The position numbers and the translations under genes were made by a program. Below the pieces are notes generated by a model. It saw nothing but the letters and a program-made list of their open reading frames with translations, made no database searches and was not told the origin of the DNA. This document shows positions 1 to 10,831 of a DNA stretch of 64,000 nt, piece by piece. The DNA comes from Thalassia testudinum (taxonomy: Eukaryota; Streptophyta; Magnoliopsida; Alismatales; Hydrocharitaceae): positions 46,872,001 through 46,936,000 of the forward strand of contig JAZHRO010000039.1 of assembly GCA_037157565.1 (NCBI GenBank), given 5' to 3'. The stretch's first letter is position 1; each line of letters opens with the position of its first letter.

Positions 1-2298
1 CGTCAGCAAAACGTTGAGTAGAGTGGCAAACTAACTAAAGGCAACAGTAGAGTGTACAGTAGCTGTTATGTTCTATTACTTCCTTTATTCACATCTTTCA
101 ATTTTTTTCTCACTATTTCATTTATTTCTCAGGTCCTTTACTTGATCTCGAATGTCCTCGTGAGAACGATCTTGATTTCAGTCTTTTCCAAAAGTAGAAG
201 TAGCACGTGGTGCTCTCCTGGCCGGGAGAGTCCCCCGTGGTGATCCTACCCTCAGTCAACCACCCCAAGGTCACTGACAGACGTAACGGTGACTACGGCA
301 CGCGCGATAAACGCACAGGTAGTTAGCCCGCACTGGCACGCGGTCAGTCGTTTCCGTTAACGGGTGCGCCCAAAGCACAGCACGGAACCAGGGCAGAGCC
401 CTCTCAGTAACAGGGGTCCAACCCCTCCACAGTAACCAAACCGGGGCCTTGCCCCTCCACAGTCCGCGCACCCTCGCCTGACTACCCTGGTTTGCCCTAG
501 TGGGCCTAACAAGTCGGTGAAGGAGGCTAGCAGAACCCCGGGACCCGTGGGGTAGCTAGTACTCTCCTAACACTACTAGCTCTCCTCGGTACTACGTACA
601 CGAGGGCCAACAAGTCGGTACAGAGCGGCCAATCCTAACCCCGGGTCCCTGGGGCGGCTGGCCCCACTCTGCACTAAACAGGTACAGGTACTTCCCTTGG
701 TACTGCGTACCCAAGAGACAGTACAAACTACATCTCAGTTCCATTCCTTTTTCTTTCCAGGAGTTCCACTCCTAATTCCCCGTAGGGTTCCAGCTCTTTA
801 TCTCAGAACATCATATGTTTCACTTTCCAGATTCACGTTCTCAAAATCCATGATCTCAAACATGTTTCTTTATTCATAACAGGCAGCTGTTAATTCAAAT
901 TACAGGCAGCTTTATATTCCTTTCCATTTTTCCAAGACTGCAATATTATACATTCCACTAGTTTTTCCATCCTAAGATTCATGCCACATCCTAGGATCTA
1001 GCATACAACTAGTTTTCCAGCCCTAGGATTCATGCATCACCTAGGAGCTATCATTCCATACATTTCTCATTCCTAGGATTCATGCAATGTCCTAGATTTT
1101 AGTTATGGTTTCATACTTTAACAGATTTTATTGATAACTTAAGCCACTCTACCAGGTACAACGGGAGTAATGGGGGCGTGATCGGGAATCCCGCGTGCCT
1201 CCGCGACTCTCAAGACTGCAACTGAACGAGATCCTGTCACAAGGATGAAACACAAGGAGTGTCTCAAAATAGTGTATAGCTACTGTAGATGAGTAGAGGA
1301 ATTAATTCTGAAGAGAACGCAACTCGAATCACGGAAAACGGAGCCCGAACGGGCCCTAAACGGGTCGAAAAAGACGATACTGTGCAAAATCATACGTCTG
1401 GAACTCCTTCCAGACGTCTTAAAAAGTGGATCAGAGAATTACCTGTTCAGCGTGGTTTCCCAGACGTCCAGAAGTCTGCGGGGACGTCTGCCTAGATCCC
1501 ATACGTCCGATGGTCACTCCGGACGTCTGGAGGTCACTCCCGCCGTCTGGTACAACTCCCAGACGTCCGATTCGCAAAAGATGGCGAATCAGCGAACCTG
1601 CGCACAGCCAACCCCCCCTCCTCAGTACGGTCAGTCGTCAAGAAGGAAGAAGAAGGCGGAAACTCACCTTTCAGACGTCTGTATGATCTTACAGACGTCG
1701 ACCTTACCGTCTGGCTATCGACCCAGACGTCTGATTCTGGAAATTTTTCCAGAATCAGGGCCCTGCTCGGCCTCCGCTCGCGACGCCGCCCGCGTCGAAC
1801 CTCGCGCGTCTGCTGCTCAGCCCGCAGCAGGTCCCTCTCCGCGTCGCTCCGCGCCCCCTGCGCCCTCCGTCGGCCGGCCAAGCCGCTCCGGCGAGCTCGC
1901 CCTCACGGCAGAGCTCCGCCCTCGCACGCCGCACCTCCGCGCTCACTGCGGCCGCCGCTTGCTGCCCTCCCGTCCGCTCGCTCTCGCGCACAGGAAGGAG
2001 AAGAAGGAGGAGACGGTGGAGACGGGAGGGGAGGCGCGCCCCTTTTAACGCCGCACGGAGAGGAGAGAGAGAAGGCGCCGCAGGCGTCTGCAGCCGCAGA
2101 AGAAAAAGAGAGAATATGCGGTCTGCGCGCTCAGGCGCGCAGGCGACTCGCGTGTGTCGAAAATAACGGATTTCCAGACGTCTTGAAACTATCCCAGACG
2201 TCTTATCAGACGTCTGGTTGTGATCCCAGACGTCTTGTCCGACGTCTGAGCCACCTCCCAGACGTCTTAAAATACGTCTGGGGCGCACATTCGTTACA
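1..2298 (-). mobile_element. LTR-A copy 1 (partial Tekay-like gypsy LTR)
   Basis: This matches the LTRs of the complete element at 24785-34851, in the same orientation (LTR sense on the minus strand). The window opens about 395 bases inside the repeat, so its far end is missing. It ends cleanly at 2298 in TTACA, the complement of an LTR start TGTAA. From 2298 downward it holds a CAGACGTCTG-type motif cluster, a TTAAAAGG TATA-like box near 2041-2048, a GC-rich block (about 1750-2040), a hairpin (1731-1758), a second motif cluster (1385-1730) and CCTAGG-containing repeats (about 970-1100). It may be a solo LTR or the end of a longer element; the window edge hides this. Confidence 0.85.
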
Positions 2299-4025
2299 CT
2301 TGTGCTTGATCCTTATGTTAGGACCTCGTTCTGTTGTGGATCTGGGGGTTGCGGAGGCACGTGGACCTGCTAATCACGCCCCCATCACTCCCGATTTTGC
2401 AGGTAGAGTGGCTTCCCTTGGTTGTTTACCAACATTAATGCATCTTTGAGATAATTAATAGATTCTAGAGTATGGCATGAATCCTAGGATCTGAAAACTA
2501 GATTGACTGATAGATCCTAGGGTATGGCATGAATCCTAGGACTGGAAAACTAGATTGAATGATAGATCCTAGGGTATGGCATGAATCCTAGGACTGGAAA
2601 ACTAGATTGAATGATAGATCCTAGGGTGTGGCATGAATCCTAGGGACAGAAACACTGAAACGAATGTCGTGAATGCATGAATTGTAGTCTTGGAAAAGTA
2701 GATAGAGTAATGATAATTGCCTGTAATTGGATAACAATTGCTTGTATATGAATGGATATTAACTGTTGGGAACATGGGCTATATGAAAATAAAGTTGAAA
2801 TGATGAAACTTAAATTGGCTTGGTTAAAGAAATATGAGCATGAACCCTACGGGAAATTAGGAGTAGAACTCCTGAGAGGTAAATGGAATGGAATTGGGGA
2901 AGTGAGCTAGCCCTTGAGTACGAAGTACCAAGGAGAGCGACTGTCTCCCCTGTTTAGTGCATAGCGGAGCTAGCTGCCCCATGGACCCGGGGTTAGGTCT
3001 GTCCACTTTGTACCGACTTTTGGCCCTCGAGTACATAGTACCGAGGAGAGCTACTAGTGTAGGGAGAGTGCTAACCACCCCACGGGCCCCGGGGTTCTGC
3101 TAGCCGTCCTACACCGACTTGTTAGGCCCACTGGGCAAACCAGGGTAGTCAGGCGAGGGTGTGCGGACTGTGGAGAGGCAAGACCCCTGTTTGGTTACTG
3201 TGGAGGGGCTGGACCCTTGTTACTGAGAGGGCTCTGCCCTATACTGGTTCCGTGCTGTGCTTTGGGGTGCACCCGTTAACAGAAACGATTGACTGCATGC
3301 CAATGCGGGGTAGCTACCCATGCGTTTATCGTGCATGCCGTAGTCACCGTTACATCTGTCAGTGACCTTGGGGTGGTTGACTGAAGGTAGGACCACCATG
3401 GGGGACTCTCCTGGCCATAAGAGCACTACGTGCTACTTCTACTTTTTGGAAAATACTACAATCAAGATCGTTCCCATGAGGAACATTCGAGATCAAGAGA
3501 AAGATCTGAGGAATAATTCAAGAATGAGTAAATAGAAAATAAAGAAAGAAATTAAAAATAACAGCTACTTGTCTGCCTTAATGTTTTTCTTAGCTAGTTG
3601 GTTGCCACTCTACTCAGCATTTCGCTGACGTGTCACCTTTGTCACCTTTTCAGGACCAGGTTTTGAGCAGCCAGAGCCTGCGGCTACAGAGGGTGCTGGC
3701 CTAGTAGAGCCCAGTAGTTTTACTTGTGTTGTACCTATTGTATCGTTTCTTTTGTTGTAGTGAGTATTTTTTGTTACAATTGTACTCTTTTATTGTAAGC
3801 ATCATGTTTATGTACCTGTTCAATTCTCTACTGTTGTGGTAGTGTGTACTGTAGTAGTTCTTTTCTTTACTGCTGTACTTTTGTTACTGTTAGTTATATG
3901 CATGATGAGTGTGGTTTATTTTACTGCTCTTTTGGTTACTTTCTCATTGGACGACTAGGTCTTGGGATCAGTCGAGTCGGTCCGATTCTTGTGTCTCGTA
4001 GGGATTCGGGAATCGGGTCGTAACA
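2299..4025 (+). mobile_element. LTR-A copy 2 (5'-truncated LTR)
   Basis: This is the same LTR family as 1-2298 but in the opposite orientation. It starts inside the repeat, just after the motif-rich promoter part, and runs to its natural end, GGGTCGTAACA, at 4025. Copy 1 abuts it at 2298/2299, so copy 1 probably inserted into this LTR and the missing 5' part lies left of the window. It keeps the tandem 52-bp repeats (2462-2645) and the region common to all copies that is rich in CCCCTCCACAG-like blocks. No coding capacity is seen. Confidence 0.8.
2457..2650 (+). repeat. 52-bp tandem repeats inside LTR-A
   Basis: A unit containing GATAGATCCTAGG and CATGAATCCTAGG recurs with a period of 52 bases; successive units start at 2509 and 2561 and are nearly identical. 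Related arrays lie at the matching place in the other LTR-A copies (about 970-1100, 26130-26270, 33465-33605, 54715-54865). The array belongs to the LTR and was not acquired at this site. Confidence 0.8.
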
Positions 4026-5306
4026 TTATATATTCAAAAGCATTAAAATCAAGTCTTTAGTGACAGATTTATCTATCACGAAAGGTCTGATCGTGGGCGA
4101 CGTGCGCGCGCCTCCTCCTCTCTCGCGCCTTAACCCCAAGCACACGTTCAATGGATCTCAGTCGTTCGATCGCGAGATCGGATGGCTCAGATCGCTTCTT
4201 GCCCGCTTAAGCTGTGTGCGCTTACGCGTGCGATCGGGCGTGTGGTAATGTGTTTGATCGCGCGTGCGCCCGATTCGGCGATCTGGGCCGTCCGCAGTTG
4301 ATCGCACAGTTGAGATTAAATGCGCGTGCGCTCGTGGCCGTTGGATCTTGATCCAACGGCCCAGATCTTTCCCTGCCCGCACCTTCAGAGGATGAGAAGC
4401 GGTTCTACGGCGATTTTGGTGGCTGTGATGGCATCACGTGGCGCCATGATGGCCGTCCATCTTCTGTGACATATAGAAGGTGTCACAGATGTTGGATTGA
4501 GCCGATTTTCACGCCGTTAGGCTGCGATCATCGATCTGAACCCATCTGTGCGATCGGATTTGTCATCGGAAGTGTGGTTTGGCACCATCTTGGCCCTTGA
4601 TCTCTAGGCTTCCTCGGACTATGTTTGGTGCTACGGATGTCTGATCAGGGCGATCTTGGAGTCGTTGAACTCCAATTGTCGCCCTGATCAGATCCATACG
4701 GTTGGATCTTTAATCCAAGGCCCTATTAAAAGTTGCCCTATCCCTGTCATAAAAGGAGATAATTACTATACAATTTGACCTAATATGTTATGCAATATTT
4801 ACAATGCATGATGCTAATATGACACTAAGAACATGCATTAATAGACATTTTTGGCTATTTAGATGTATGCACATCAGACAGTGCTCCCAAAAATCCACTA
4901 GAAGTGCGGTAGTACAATATTTGCTAATTTCTATCTCTCGGACTGCATGAAGAGCCACCTCGAGAGCCTCCCTTCACTATTTATAGTAAGATCCTTTTCA
5001 ATGGTCCTCGCAGATTCTTCGGCACATCTGTGGTCTGGCTAGTAATAGCAGTGGTAACGACACTGTTACTGCCAACGTGGTCATAGTGGACGTTACCACT
5101 GCCTCTCTGACTTTGGTCAAACTACATCCTTTGGCGGGTCGGGCTTATCTAGATCCGCCTGAACATAGGCGAGTTAGGCAGAGCTGGATCACCTGTTTAC
5201 TTAGTATCTGGGTAGTCAAGTCCATTTTGGGCTTCGTGCGAAGTTTTTAGTCCAATGACGCTTTTTGCCCCTCATTAGATATCAAATGAAAATGCAAGCA
5301 AATCTG
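4026..5306. other. Non-coding region with GATCG-rich block and strong hairpins
   Basis: No gene is recognised. Positions 4060-4420 are rich in GATCG and CGCG words, unlike the AT-rich flanks. A near-perfect palindrome lies at 4336-4361 (arms GGCCGTTGGATC / GATCCAACGGCC). A 53-base hairpin lies at 4640-4692 (outer arms TCTGATCAGGGCGA / TCGCCCTGATCAGA, inner arms TTGGAGT / ACTCCAA). The remainder (4740-5306) is plain AT-rich sequence. It could be the remnant of a repeat not otherwise present in this window. Confidence 0.5.
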
Positions 5307-5311
5307 GATGT

Positions 5312-6824
5312 CTACAGTAGAGGTAGGCGAATAGTGTAGAATAAAATAAACAAAACCACAATAAAATAATATCATAAAGACACTATGTTTATAGTGGAAA
5401 CCCTTTTGGTAAAAATCACAACTTAGGTTTCCTCAACCTAGGATTTTCTCAATTAGGCTAAGCTAGTCAATTCACTAAAGTATCACTTGAATAAGAGTGG
5501 TATAATCTCTTACAACCACTTCTCTTTACCTACTTAAAGAAGTTATAACCTCAGAAATCCCAACACAATGGGTCGCAATCAAATGAAATAATAGAAATAA
5601 AATAATAACAAAATTAATCCTGTGGAACCTCATAAATAAATTTTCAAAATAATTTTTCGTAATGTAAGAAAGTCATGCTCGAGGATGAAGAATGTGGAAG
5701 CGAATGAAGAATAAGCACTTTTAAGTGTGAGATAGAGAGAGAACTCTTTTTCTTATTTTTTGTCTTTAAAATAGCCAACTTTGAGTCTTATTTATAGGTA
5801 AAGCATGGTTAATTATGAAGACATCGTAAATAATTATGATCGATTAAATTTATTAATTGATCGATCAATTTGTATTTTGATCAATCATGAATAACAAATT
5901 TTTATTATTATATATTGATTAATTAAATTTTTATTTTGGTCCATCATTTTACATGAAAAATGAAGTTATTTTAGCAAATGGGTCGATCAATTAAGATATT
6001 GGTTGACAAATATGTGGATGCCTATTAGAGTTAGGAGTGGCTAAACTTGACGAAAATATCCCTTGGTGCAAGTTTAATCATGTCGTAACCTTGTTTGCTT
6101 TATTTTTGACGTAACTTGAGCTATACATATCAAACCCGTGCAAAACAAGTATTTGTTAGAAAGATTGTGATAAGAGGAATCAAATGATACCATACATGAC
6201 CCCTTTTGAAAATGTTTGACAAAGTGTTGATAAAAAAAACATATGTTTTTCACGTTTTATGAGGTGTTTGATCGATCTAACTCTAACAGGCATCGATGGG
6301 TCCAAAATGATGCAATCAACTCAAAAATGACTCGTAGCGTGGATTTTGACAAAAATAATATCCCCAACCCCTAGTTTTGGTTCACATGCATACACTCTCG
6401 TTAAACATGTTTTGTGCATAACTTTTGCTACACAACTTGGATTTCTACGAAACAGAAAACGTTGGAAAGCTTACAATGAGAGGAATCCAATGATATCATA
6501 TATGACACATTTTAAGCAAAATTTACTTGAAAGTTGACAAGTTTGATGGAAATCTACATTTCATTTTTAGGCTACACTAACCAATTTGCACCCGACAAGT
6601 GCTAACGGATTCGTCTTAGCATGCTTAATTTAGAACTAGGTTTGGAATCGGGTCATAACAACCTAGGTAGTCGTTTTTCCGTTATAAATTCTAATATTGT
6701 GGATGGATTTACATATTGTTGCTATCGTATTTTTACTAGGATTGCTTGTAAGCTTATTTAAGTTTTTAATTACTTTATTTTACTATCATTAGCAGTATTC
6801 ACCCCCCTCTAGTACTTTCCTACA
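5312..6824. mobile_element. LTR-like chimera with inverted ends, family G
   Basis: The left end (from 5312) reads as the reverse of a copia-type LTR 3' end and parallels the reverse-oriented LTR-B at 23300-23500: AT-rich tail, then GTGGAAACCC, then a line of short regulatory-looking blocks and a reverse TATA (TTTATAG near 5791-5797). The right end (6700-6824) reads as a forward LTR 3' end with ACCCCCCTCTAG. The two ends are therefore an imperfect inverted repeat. The word GATGT flanks both sides (5307-5311 and 6825-6829), consistent with a 5-bp target duplication. The middle carries GATCGATCAA-like words (5830-6000) and a diverged direct repeat (about 6120-6250 against 6410-6540). No coding region is seen. 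Confidence 0.5.
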
Positions 6825-6829
6825 GATGT

Positions 6830-7455
6830 CATAATATCCCTAATTTGCATGTTATAACTTGCCCATTTTTTCAATAAAGCATGCAAAGAGGAGCAATCTC
6901 CATGTTGGTGTAATTAAGTGTAGATTTTTTTCATTTTCATCAATCATCTATTAGATAATTTGTAAAGTGTCCATTCCACCATGTCCACACCTTTCACTAA
7001 AGTGGTCAAACCTCATTTTGAGGATTTGGTGGTCAATGCTATAGAATCGAATTTGACCATTTTTGTTTTTCATTTTAATCTATATGATATCATGTGTCCC
7101 TTGTCGCAATGTACAATTCGATTGAAGCAAATAAACATGAAGCACACTCATCATTTTCATCTAGGAGATCTAAATCGATTTTGTGAGAAATCACTTATAA
7201 GACTTTGTTGGAGCTCAAATGACTAGGTGTAAGAATGCCAAAAGAGTTGAATCCAAAATAGTTTCAGCTCGTCCCATCAGACAATTGAGTCACAGTAATG
7301 ACTTAACTTCTAAATCAAATAGGTTTGAACATGCTCATAGGTTCATATTACTATACCCAAATCAACCCATGAATCAAATGGTTGGGGTAATTAGGTTCCA
7401 TCTATCTGATCATATCTTTTGATCCATGGAACTCGATTATTTTTTATTCATCTTG
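6830..7455. other. Anonymous AT-rich DNA
   Basis: Only short open frames without recognisable motifs occur here, and no repeat shared with the rest of the window was noticed. Confidence 0.4.
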
Positions 7456-7782
7456 TTAGACATGCAACATTAATCCCCAAATAATTGAATTAAAGTCGAT
7501 GAATCCAACCATAATTGGATCATAATTCATGGAATATCTTGCAAATTTTACAATAACTTCTCTCCATCCTTTCCTAGTGAGGGTGTTGTTTGTCCACTCT
7601 CCACGAAGCTGTTGATGTTTCATGTTATTAAGTAACATGATATCCACGTAGGGAGACCAAGTGAATGGAATGGTCATCCTAATATTGAAGATATGAAGGT
7701 ATTTCATAAGCATAAGTGTAAAGAAAGCCGAAATTATTAGAAGCATCATTACAACTACGCTACATATAACATGCCATGGCAT
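7456..7782 (-). pseudogene. Fragment with a Myb/SANT-like DNA-binding domain
   Basis: The minus-strand frame has, in its second half, a tryptophan start (TWSPYVD), an LL pair, then LRGEWTNNTLTRKGWREV followed by F and NYD. This spacing is that of the Myb/SANT-like domain found in many plant proteins and in the accessory protein of PIF/Harbinger transposons: W, LL, G.., T..GW..V...F, Y. The N-terminal part is hydrophobic and probably not coding. The expected QLKN-type helix after NYD is missing, so the domain is cut or frameshifted. It lies just downstream, on the same strand, of the coiled-coil frame at 7908-8117. A shared origin is possible but not shown. Confidence 0.4.
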
Positions 7783-9929
7783 TGAAATGAAAGAGGATGA
7801 TAATTAAATTGAAGTACCGCATCGAGAAGGCATTATGAAATGTCCTAATGAAAAGAGAAAACAACAAACATAATTACGGAAGGCAAGTTACGATATAACC
7901 ATGGATTCTAACTGGACAAATCCCTAAGCTTGTCAACTATTCCTGCATGTTGGGCTTGTAATTCAACTTCCCATACAACATAATCAATTTCAATGTCATC
8001 TAGTCTCTCTCGCATCCTTTCAAGATCCCCTTGATAGGATAAAATTTTAGCCTCCATATGATGAACTTTACTGTCCCTAAGTTCTAAATCCCCTTCCAAA
8101 TTGTTGACCTTGTTGAGGAGTGATTATAACGTCATCATCAGCCATATTTATCTTTAATTAGTCATAATCCAGATAAATGCTCCTATATAACCGGCAGAAG
8201 ACCGTAATTCACTGTATATCCATTTTGAAAGATAAATATGAAACTAGGGTTAAATCTGCAGTTTTAACAGAATATCCTAAATGCAGAGTAATCACGGGAT
8301 CTCTCAGGGGTTAATTAAAGGTTAAATGGTTATAAATGTCTAATAAGTGGGTCCATGAAGAAAGAAACATGTTTTCACGCATTTTGAGAATTAATAAACA
8401 TTTGAAACCCTAAAAATAGACCCGCTTAATTAACTGATGTTTTGGTCAAGATAAAATTCATCTAAACCTTCCAAAAATCATATAAAAATATTTTCTAAGG
8501 TTTGGTATACTTGATTTGATCATTGGAACCTAATTTAACCTAAAATAGAGTCTCAGTTGGACAGTTGACCTAATTTGGGTTTCTGTCTAAATTATCCTGT
8601 CAAACTTGGTCAAAACCTAAATTTGACTTCACCATCGGATTCCTTGGGTCCAAATTAGGTTTATACCAAAATTTGAGTCCAATAAGAGATCATCTTGACC
8701 TAGTTTACATTTTGATTCAATTAGATTCTTCTTCTCTCACTTAAACCTCTAGCTTTCAAAATATATTGCAAATACCTCCTAACTTCATCATCTTTTACAC
8801 AAATAGGTCCCTGCCGCCTTCAAACTCCTAAACCCATCACCGGTGGCCTTCAATCAAGGAGTTCTCCTTGATTTCTCGACCAATCTCTTCCAAAATTGGA
8901 AGGGAGACTCCTGAGAGATTTCTCTACAATCTGAGCCGAATTTTAGGCTCTAATTCCTACCCAAAACCTAATGTGAATCGTTTGAAGTATTGGGTCTCTT
9001 ATTTCATGAAGCTTCGAAGCTTCCAAGCTTGGAAAGCTCCCTTGAGGTCTACATAAGGACCCCTAAGGACAAACCGTCCTCCTTAGCTTGTTTTGGACGG
9101 AAAACCTCCTTCTTCCCTCCTCTCCGGCTGAATGCTCCACGAGATCTGGCAACCTTCTTCCACGACCTTCCTTGTCCGCTCTCATAGACCATCGTGAGTG
9201 GATTCCTCTTCCTTGACTTCTTCCGCACGTCGCAATACCAGCGGCCATTGCCTACGCCTCTTCGTCGTCACCACTTCTCCCATAGGAGATTTCACTTCCT
9301 CCAAGTCCAGCGTACCACCGGCAAGGAATCCCTCCCTTTCGTCCATTAGATTTAGGTTAGTTAGATCCTTAGGTTAATTTCCACTACTCAAAACCCAAAA
9401 ATTAGCCCTTGACGCCGTTGCTAACCACCTTCTTCCTCCGCTCCGGCCACCTCTCCAGCGAGGTTTTCTGCTCACCACACACGTCCAACCACCTCGCCAC
9501 CTACTCCACAACCTCCGCCACATCACCACGAACAAAAACCCCTCTCCTATTTCATCCTCTCGACCACCCAAATCACCCGTCGACCAACCCACCTACACAC
9601 CTTCATTTCCATCACCATCCGCCCTCATCCACGCACAGAACACCCCACGGATGCTGCCATCACATTCCACGGCCTACAACGATCCTCCTGAGCCTTTTAG
9701 CCCATAGTTTGTGTTTTAGGTATCACGTCGAAGCTTCGCCGCTGCGTCATCCCTTTGACATTGTTCTTTGTGTTCAAGACCACGATAGCCCCAGGTCTTC
9801 ATTCCAGGCCGTGCAGAAGAGCCCTAGGCCCACTTCTAGGTGGTTAGTTGAAGTCCCTTCCCTTAGCAGCTACGCCAATTGGAGAAGATTTCCTTGTTGC
9901 AGGCGCATGTGAAGAAGGTGGGCAAGATA

Positions 9930-9970
9930 GTCCCACATCGTGGGATTAGGAGCCGTAGCTGTGACATAAG
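9930..9970 (+). promoter_or_regulatory. snRNA-type USE plus TATA-like box in LTR D1
   Basis: GTCCCACATCG (9930-9940) is a perfect match to the upstream sequence element of plant snRNA genes (RTCCCACATCG). It is followed after 24 bases by CATAAG (9965-9970), a decayed TATAAG. In plant snRNA genes a USE-TATA spacing near 24 directs Pol III and near 34 directs Pol II. The same pair is at the same place in D2 and D3, about 880-900 bases downstream of the ordinary LTR TATA box. Confidence 0.5.
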
Positions 9971-9989
9971 TTGTTTTTGTGCATAGGCT

Positions 9990-10198
9990 TTATCGCCCAA
10001 GCACACGAAGGTCGAGTCCCCATACATCTCATGACCCGTTTAACCCACCTAAGCCTTTCACTCCTTGGCTGCAACACTCACGCACGCAGCCCTGGACCCG
10101 ATGTTGCTCTGATCCGATTACCCGGTTATGACCTGTACCTAAGGGGAGGAAGGAAGGAAGAAAACGGCAGAGAGAGAGCGGGATAGGGGAGGGTTTTT
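9990..10198 (+). ncRNA. Putative Pol III transcript from LTR D1
   Basis: This is inferred from the USE/TATA pair upstream and a T5 run at 10194-10198 inside GGAGGGTTTTTCTC. No T4 run occurs between the predicted start and that point, giving a transcript of about 205 bases. D2 and D3 keep the same plan and share short blocks such as GATTACCCGG. The start is estimated at 25 bases after the TATA-like box. No known snRNA or snoRNA boxes were recognised. Expression is not shown. Confidence 0.25.
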
Positions 10199-10831
10199 CT
10201 CTTCTGTGCATTGTGCAACACTTAGTCGTTGGGAAGGAAAGAAGAGAAGAGGAAGAAGCTTTGAAGAAGGGCAGAAGGAAAGACAAGGCTGAAGACTCAA
10301 GCAGAAGAAGCTAAGAAGAAGAAGAGCAGTAGAGAAAGCTTTGAAGGCACTATAGTAGGCGACAGTTAAGTCGTCTGATACCAAATCAGACATCTGATCA
10401 CTGTTCATTTATTTGATTCATTTGAGTAATTGATATGTACTTAATTAAGGCTAATAATCGGTGATCTAAATCACCATTATTTTGGCTTTTCTATTCATTT
10501 GTCTTGAAATATATTAAGCATCATTGAATATTTAATGTGACAAATTAGTATTCATTGAAATATCTTTATTGTGCTTCATTCATTGTGCTCATTTATATTT
10601 TAATTAAAGATTAGCTCGTGAATGCAATACTTGCTCCCTGTGTTCGACCTCGGACTTCATTTAGATTTTGAGTTATAAATTATATTTGTTGAGAGATCTA
10701 TTTAGGAGACTTTACTACAATGAGACACACTTAAAACTCCTACCTAGATCGCATCCAACAAGGAGCCATTCAATGTACTCCTCATTTTCCTGTCCATCAT
10801 CAGATAGACGAATGTAGTTTACCTCTAGGAA

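Larger units (their letters stand above)
8121..10760 (+). mobile_element. Solo LTR D1 (Athila-like family D)
   Basis: A 2640-bp repeat starting TGATTATAAC and ending CCAACA, flanked by AGGAG at 8116-8120 and 10761-10765. It aligns along its length with D2 (minus strand, 56939-59651) and D3 (60045-62636). D3 sits at the 3' end of the Athila-like element F, so this is an LTR of that family and here a solo copy. Landmarks: a decayed TATA-like ACATAAGGACC near 9051, an snRNA-type USE/TATA pair at 9930-9970, a hairpin at 10373-10391 and GCTCCCTGTGTTCGACC near 10631. Confidence 0.88.
7908..10831 (-). pseudogene. Coiled-coil protein fragment split by a solo LTR
   Basis: Two minus-strand pieces, 10831-10766 (22 codons) and 8117-7908 (70 codons with stop), join exactly in frame once solo LTR D1 and one copy of its AGGAG duplication are removed. 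The joined frame is acidic and heptad-rich: ..NEEYIEW, LLNKVNNLEGDLELRDS, then ..HHMEAKILSYQGDLERM.., ending near KLRDLSS. This is a coiled coil of about 90 residues. Upstream the frame meets TGA at 10832-10834, so an earlier exon or decay lies there. I do not recognise the family. The clean frame on both sides suggests D1 landed in a gene or transposon ORF that was coding not long before. Confidence 0.5.

Noticed and set aside
1452..2288. Long frames of 198 and 177 residues on both strands (similar ones at 26939-27572, 34091-34887 and 51888-52769)
   Set aside because: These are R, P, S-rich frames created by GC-rich LTR-A leader sequence. They occur on both strands at once and are not kept between copies.
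10004..10018. GGTCGAGTCCCC in LTR D1 as a tRNA-like B box (SINE)
   Set aside because: It lacks one base of the B box and no A box sits at the right distance. The conserved USE/TATA pair explains the region better.
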